Source: Bifidobacterium breve
GTDB taxonomy: Bacteria > Actinomycetota > Actinomycetes > Nanopelagicales > Nanopelagicaceae
Length of the DNA: 8,666 nt
Reading direction: 5' to 3'
Assembly (NCBI GenBank): GCA_945866155.1
Contig: CAMBGL010000044.1
Location: 1-8,666, forward strand
Part shown: positions 5,682 through 8,666 of the stretch, in pieces
Numbering within the stretch: position 1 is the first letter of the stretch
Layout of the letters: every line of letters starts with the position of its first letter
Notes under the pieces: model-generated
What the model was told of the DNA's origin: nothing
What the model saw: the letters and a program-made list of their open reading frames with translations, nothing else
The model's database searches: none
Made by a program: the position numbers and the translations under genes

Positions 5682-6387
5682 TAAATCCTGCAGGGCAAAC
5701 CGGATTGATTCCGCGTGCAATTCGAGTTGAACGCGGCGGCTTTACACACTTGATATAAGTAATTTTTTTACTCACTACTGGCTTTGGTGGCAGTGATGTG
5801 AAAGTAAAGCTTTGCTCTTTCAGAACGGGTGCAGATCCGTTATATAACTGAATCGAATAAGTCCCAGCAAGGCTTCCTGGAATAGTAAATGTCACCGTGG
5901 AGGTTTCTTGAATCCAACTATCTGTGGCAAGAGATGTGTTATTGATTTGAATAGCAACTATCTTCTCCATGAATGAACCTGTAATTCTTATAACGGTAGA
6001 GGATTCGGCAGGGGCAGTAGTGGGAGTCATGAAAGTAATACTCGACTTCTGGATTGGATCAGGAATAGGGGTCTGGGATGTACTTATGGGCAAAGTTAGA
6101 AACAGTAAGTCTCCATTATGAAAATTGTAAAAAGAAAGAGTTTGATCATCTTCTAATAATGTACCTGCGAAGGTGAGTGTCTGTTGATCTGGAGGAAATC
6201 CCTCTTTATCTTGGATTTTTGTCTTCACATTTTCGATTGTGTCAGATGGTTCAACATCCAAAACAACAGTACTTCCACTCGGTGTTCTGACATACGCTAC
6301 CCATGCATTCGCAATTGCCAAGCCAGTAAAAGTAAAAAATATCGATAAGAGAGCAACGCTTACTGCACTACGAAAGCGTTGCAACAT
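5668..6387 (-). CDS. Exported protein with a near-eukaryotic ubiquitin domain, an IPT/TIG-like domain and a two-Cys tail
   Basis: The 239-aa protein has a signal peptide (basic MLQRFR, hydrophobic core 8-25, cleavage motif ANA at 26-28). The mature chain would begin at Trp29, which aligns with residue 1 of ubiquitin. Residues 29-99 align without gaps to ubiquitin 1-71, with 43 identities by hand count; VEPSDTIENVK and KIQDKEG are unchanged, as are PPDQQ, FAG and LED. Lys27, Lys29 and Lys33 are kept; Lys6, Lys11, Lys48 and Lys63 are replaced. The recognition patch is lost (Leu8 to Pro, Ile44 to Thr, Val70 to Thr) and no diglycine follows; residue 100 is Pro. A Pro/Ser/Thr linker (101-117) leads to a beta-rich segment (118-198) with IRITGSFMEKIVAIQINN and IPGSLAGTYSIQLYN, resembling an IPT/TIG domain. 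The tail TYIKCVKPP...NPVCPAGF has Cys214 and Cys231 in a basic context. ATG 6387 appears leaderless. Cellular function is unknown; extracellular or surface location is likely. Confidence 0.9.
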   Translation of the reverse strand: MLQRFRSAVSVALLSIFFTFTGLAIANAWVAYVRTPSGSTVVLDVEPSDTIENVKTKIQDKEGFPPDQQTLTFAGTLLEDDQTLSFYNFHNGDLLFLTLPISTSQTPIPDPIQKSSITFMTPTTAPAESSTVIRITGSFMEKIVAIQINNTSLATDSWIQETSTVTFTIPGSLAGTYSIQLYNGSAPVLKEQSFTFTSLPPKPVVSKKITYIKCVKPPRSTRIARGINPVCPAGFTKSL

Positions 6388-6399
6388 TAAACGATAGTA
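6388..6399 (-). promoter_or_regulatory. -10 element of the ubiquitin-domain gene, leaderless
   Basis: On the minus strand TACTAT is followed by six bases (CGTTTA) and then the ATG at 6387. There is no Shine-Dalgarno motif. The arrangement equals that of the IclR gene and implies transcription starting at the initiation codon. No convincing -35 element is seen. The gene therefore seems to have its own promoter, separate from the DUF3046 operon upstream. Confidence 0.5.
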
Positions 6400-6424
6400 G
6401 GGGTTTATTGTTGCTAAAAGTTAC

Positions 6425-6622
6425 TTATCTCAATTTTTCTGTCTCGTTTGGGTGTTCCTTGCAGACTGCTTTCCAAATTTCATCAGCCTCATATCCATCT
6501 TTGAGCGCTTCGTTCACGCTTCTGCTGCCCAATAAAGAGATTGCAATATCGGCACTAAATGATGGTGCCCACGCTTCACCAAATGAGAGCGTGAGGCGCT
6601 CGCGCAGATCTGAGATACGCAC
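6425..6622 (-). CDS. DUF3046 family protein
   Basis: A 65-aa protein with the features of the actinobacterial DUF3046 family: MRISDLRERLTLSFGEAWAP at the start, DIAISLLGSRSVNEALKDG in the middle (25-43) and EIWKAVCKEH (48-57). Members are 60-70 aa with no known function and typically lie just upstream of recA, as with Rv2738c in M. tuberculosis. Here recA is 1.7 kb further on. The start is GTG at 6620-6622; AGAGG lies 12 nt upstream, and the tetR stop is one base away, so translation is probably coupled. Confidence 0.9.
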   Translation of the reverse strand: MRISDLRERLTLSFGEAWAPSFSADIAISLLGSRSVNEALKDGYEADEIWKAVCKEHPNETEKLR

Positions 6623-6623
6623 T

Positions 6624-7142
6624 TTAGCTAATTGCCTCTGACTGAATTTTTGATTGCTCTGGAGTTAGGGGTGCAAATACTTGACCGATAAGCCAGCGCA
6701 ACGATGTTGCAGCAAGAGTCTGATTTGGAATGAGTTGTGAGAAAGAGTGTAAGAAAGTGGACCATAACTCATCACTTTGGTGAGTAAGAATCTGAGTCAA
6801 TAGCGCAGGATCTGTTGTGCGCATAGTTGCTAGGGCGCTGTCTGTTGAAATTTCTTGTGAGAGTAATTGAAGAACCTCTTGTGGAGATGTTCCTTTTTCG
6901 GCCACTGCTATAAGGCGAGTAAATTCTGATTCAGCGAGTGCTCTAAGAACGCTTTCTTTATCGCGATAATGGTTATAAAGAGTTGCACGCGATACCTCTG
7001 ATTCATCAGAGATTTCAATCATGCTTATTTTTGCAACACCAGAGCGTGTAATAAGTTCTTTAGTAGTTGAAAGAATTGCAGAAGTTGTACGACGATGAGT
7101 TGCTACTTGAGGAGCGTACTTCTCGGTGTCAGCGGATGACAT
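6624..7142 (-). CDS. TetR-family transcriptional regulator
   Basis: The 172-aa protein carries a TetR N-terminal helix-turn-helix: AILSTTKELITRSGVAKISM leads into IEISDESEVSRATLYNHYRD (42-61), the usual recognition helix SRATLYNHYRDKESVL. The C-terminal ligand-binding part is all helical but short and has no feature that tells the ligand. It lies between clgR and DUF3046, so targets may be local, but nothing shows this. ATG 7140-7142 has no Shine-Dalgarno; TAATTT plus six bases precede it, so it may be leaderless, with the -10 overlapping the clgR stop. Confidence 0.9.
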   Translation of the reverse strand: MSSADTEKYAPQVATHRRTTSAILSTTKELITRSGVAKISMIEISDESEVSRATLYNHYRDKESVLRALAESEFTRLIAVAEKGTSPQEVLQLLSQEISTDSALATMRTTDPALLTQILTHQSDELWSTFLHSFSQLIPNQTLAATSLRWLIGQVFAPLTPEQSKIQSEAIS

Positions 7143-7151
7143 GTGCCGAAA

Positions 7152-7418
7152 TTAGGCAGCGTCTACAACAGTAAGCGTTACAGTCTCACGGCTCTTGAGT
7201 TCGTTAGTGACATCAACCATGACATCAGAGAGAGCTAAACCAAGTGCTGTGCAGATTGCATTGAGAAGTTCTGATGATGCTTCTTTTTGTCCGCGTTCTA
7301 CTTCGGAGAGATAACCAAGTGATACGCGTGCTTCTCGTGCAACTTCGCGAAGAGTGCGGCTCTGCGATGTGCGAGCAGCACGAAGAGATTGACCTACTGC
7401 GTGACGTAACAAGACCAT
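7152..7418 (-). CDS. clgR: XRE-family regulator, ClgR type
   Basis: An 88-aa DNA-binding protein. ClgR activates clp protease genes (and lon or recA-linked genes in some species) in Actinobacteria. The HTH is LREVAREARVSLGYLSEVERG (centre VSLGYLSEVERG, 32-43), followed by QKEASSELLNAICTALGL, a close match to ClgR. The protein ends VVDAA; in Streptomyces the terminal AA of ClgR is needed for its degradation by ClpP. The start ATG 7416-7418 has GAAGGGA upstream. The frame stays open further upstream, but that stretch lies inside cinA and has no HTH features, so the short form is right. The gene follows cinA by 16 bp, the usual actinobacterial order. Confidence 0.9.
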   Translation of the reverse strand: MVLLRHAVGQSLRAARTSQSRTLREVAREARVSLGYLSEVERGQKEASSELLNAICTALGLALSDVMVDVTNELKSRETVTLTVVDAA

Positions 7419-7434
7419 GACGAGTATCCCTTCT

Positions 7435-7926
7435 CTATTTGCGTGCTCTAAGAATACGGGCAAATGCTGCCATTGCGCTTGCTGTTGTCGCGTTTCGCAC
7501 AGAATCGCGCTCACCAGAGAGAGAAAGTTCGATTGCTTGGGTAACTGGGCCCTCAATTGCAACCCATACCGTTCCTGCGGCAACGCCATCAGATGGACCA
7601 GGGCCTGCAACACCGGTAGTTGATATTGCCCATGTTGAACCAAAACTTTTGAGTGCGCCTTGCGCCATTGCAATTGCTACTTCTTCACTAAAGACGGTGT
7701 GCTTTGCAATTAGTTCTTCACTGACACCTAAGTGCGAACTTTTGATTGAGCTTTGATAGGCGGTAATTCCACCAAGAAATACATCGGATGATCCAGGAAT
7801 TGATGTGATTGCAGAACTCAAAGAACCAGCAGTAAGTGATTCAGCGGTAGAAAGAGTTTCACCTTTTTCACGCAACACAGCGAGTGCATCTTCTGCTAGC
7901 GATGCGATCTCTGAAGCTAGGCTCAT
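7435..7926 (-). CDS. cinA: CinA-family nicotinamide-nucleotide amidase (PncC)
   Basis: A single-domain CinA C-terminal protein of 163 aa. PncC deamidates NMN to NaMN in the pyridine nucleotide cycle. Seen: TAESLTAG (27-34) with the expected catalytic Ser30, AYQSSIKSSHLGV (56-68) with Tyr57 and Lys62 at the positions of the catalytic Tyr and Lys in characterised homologues, and STTGVAGPGPSDG (102-114). The N-terminal MoCF/ADP-ribose pyrophosphatase domain of full CinA is absent, as in many actinobacteria. ATG 7924-7926 follows the pgsA stop by 12 bp; a weak GAGAG precedes it. Part of the rimO-pgsA-cinA-clgR operon. Confidence 0.94.
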   Translation of the reverse strand: MSLASEIASLAEDALAVLREKGETLSTAESLTAGSLSSAITSIPGSSDVFLGGITAYQSSIKSSHLGVSEELIAKHTVFSEEVAIAMAQGALKSFGSTWAISTTGVAGPGPSDGVAAGTVWVAIEGPVTQAIELSLSGERDSVRNATTASAMAAFARILRARK

Positions 7927-7938
7927 GTCAGCACTCTC

Positions 7939-8493
7939 TCATTTGTGGCCACTTGGTCTACCAAATGCTGATTTTACATAATAAGCACCTGTAACGATAG
8001 TTAGAACTATTGCTACTGCCATAAATCCATCTCTAAACCAGAAGAGCGACGCTGGCAAAGGTAGAACATAGAAACCAACACCAAAGTTCTGGAAAGTGGC
8101 TTTTATCTTTCCACCCTTATTCGCAGCAATGACACCTCGGCGAATGATGGCAAGACGAAGCAGAGTTATTCCAACTTCGCGACCCAAAATAACAATAGTG
8201 ATCCACCATGGCATTCTGCCCAGAATTGAGAGTGAAATCATTGCAGCGCCAATCATTACTTTGTCGGCGACTGGATCTAGGAATTTTCCGAACTCTGTAA
8301 TTTTATTTCTGCTACGTGCAAGATTGCCATCTAAAATATCGGATAAACCTAAGAAGAAAAATATGAACCAGGAAATTATTTGCCATGAGGAATCATCTCC
8401 ACCATTTTTGAAAAGTGTGTAAACACCGCAAGGAACGAGAAGTAGGCGAGTAACTGTTATGAAATTTGGAGTTACAAATCCTGGAAGATTCAT
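7939..8493 (-). CDS. pgsA: CDP-diacylglycerol--glycerol-3-phosphate 3-phosphatidyltransferase
   Basis: Integral membrane enzyme that makes phosphatidylglycerophosphate from CDP-diacylglycerol and glycerol-3-phosphate. The 184-aa protein opens with LPGFVTPNFITVTRLLLVP, typical of PgsA, and holds the whole CDP-alcohol phosphotransferase motif: Asp52, Asp55, Gly56, Ala59, Arg60, Gly69, Asp73 and Asp77 (DILDGNLAR...GKFLDPVADK). Several hydrophobic helices are visible (about 12-27, 38-52, 80-92, 96-115, 136-152, 157-172). The ATG overlaps the rimO stop in ATGA, so translation is coupled; no clear Shine-Dalgarno is seen. Related CDP-alcohol transferases such as PIS are less likely because of the N-terminus and operon position. 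Confidence 0.95.
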   Translation of the reverse strand: MNLPGFVTPNFITVTRLLLVPCGVYTLFKNGGDDSSWQIISWFIFFFLGLSDILDGNLARSRNKITEFGKFLDPVADKVMIGAAMISLSILGRMPWWITIVILGREVGITLLRLAIIRRGVIAANKGGKIKATFQNFGVGFYVLPLPASLFWFRDGFMAVAIVLTIVTGAYYVKSAFGRPSGHK

Positions 8494-8666
8494 AGTGCTT
8501 GCGCTACCAAATCGGCGCCCATTGAATCTATAACAACAGCATCAACATACTGACCGACTGCAAAATTTGTTCCGATAAACGATGTTGTTCCATCGACTTC
8601 TGGGCCTTGGTGGGCCGCTCTTCCCTCTTGTAGATCAGCATCTTCAATGAGTACTCGCACGGTTTC
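8490..8666 (-). CDS. rimO: Ribosomal protein S12 methylthiotransferase RimO (C-terminal part)
   Basis: Only the last 58 codons are present; the gene enters from the right edge. The peptide is a TRAM domain: VRVLIEDADLQEGRAAHQGP, then EVDGTTSFIG, QYVDAVVIDSMGADLVAQAL. Actinobacterial RimO ends the same way (GRAxxxAPEVDG...V...GxDLVA). RimO is a radical-SAM enzyme that beta-methylthiolates a conserved aspartate of S12; its Fe-S domains lie outside. The related MiaB also has a TRAM, but the rimO-pgsA-cinA order supports RimO. The stop TGA overlaps the pgsA ATG. Confidence 0.88.
   Translation of the reverse strand, partial: ETVRVLIEDADLQEGRAAHQGPEVDGTTSFIGTNFAVGQYVDAVVIDSMGADLVAQAL

Noticed and set aside
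5668..6387. Ubiquitin gene as eukaryotic contamination or chimera
   Set aside because: The same frame holds a bacterial signal peptide, a bacterial promoter layout and a bacterial-type C-terminal tail, has no intron, and overlaps yaaA. Reads would settle it, but the sequence argues for a native gene.
7419..7673. N-terminal extension of the clgR frame to about 173 aa
   Set aside because: The extra part lies inside cinA in another frame, is Gln/Leu-rich without domain features, and the ATG at 7416-7418 has a good Shine-Dalgarno and gives the normal ClgR N-terminus.
1..8666. tRNA, rRNA, CRISPR array, insertion sequence
   Set aside because: No cloverleaf with a T-loop motif, no rRNA-like sequence, no regularly spaced repeats and no transposase or terminal inverted repeats were seen.

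Overview
The window comes from a moderate-GC actinobacterium. Two gene neighbourhoods point there: leuC-leuD-hup with a divergent IclR regulator (as in Mycobacterium Rv2986c-Rv2989), and rimO-pgsA-cinA-clgR ... DUF3046-recA-recX. Low GC for the phylum, very tight packing, small versions of several proteins and apparently leaderless promoters suggest a streamlined planktonic lineage such as the freshwater acI/Nanopelagicales group; that placement is inference.

Layout. Bases 1-103 (minus) are the start of an HU-type nucleoid protein. A 235-bp gap follows, with a likely terminator for leuCD and a strong palindrome in the hup leader. leuD and leuC (339-2340, minus) encode isopropylmalate isomerase. 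A 55-bp divergent promoter region separates them from an IclR-family regulator (2396-3112, plus), the probable regulator of leuCD. recX and recA (3109-4709, minus) follow, with recX meeting iclR tail to tail on a shared CTAG. Upstream of recA is a long structured leader and a perfect actinobacterial LexA box (4850-4863).

Three genes that I do not expect in this conserved block lie between recA and DUF3046: a 58-aa Cys/His-rich protein (4947-5123, plus), a shortened YaaA (5127-5681, plus) and, convergent with it, the most striking gene of the window (5668-6387, minus). It encodes an exported protein whose mature N-terminus is a ubiquitin domain about 60% identical to eukaryotic ubiquitin by hand alignment, followed by an IPT/TIG-like domain and a two-cysteine basic tail.

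From 6425 to the end (minus, transcribed right to left) runs the conserved block rimO (partial)-pgsA-cinA-clgR-tetR-DUF3046, with gaps of 1-16 bp or a 4-bp overlap. It joins S12 modification, phosphatidylglycerophosphate synthesis, NMN salvage, protease regulation and an uncharacterised TetR regulator. In most actinobacteria I know this block continues directly into recA; here it is interrupted by the ubiquitin-domain island.

Points worth checking: the exported ubiquitin, which lacks the diglycine tail and the Ile44 patch; recX, which has no ATG/GTG/TTG able to give its conserved N-terminus and seems to start at ATT touching the recA stop; and the repeated TANNNT-N6-start arrangement, which indicates leaderless mRNAs.
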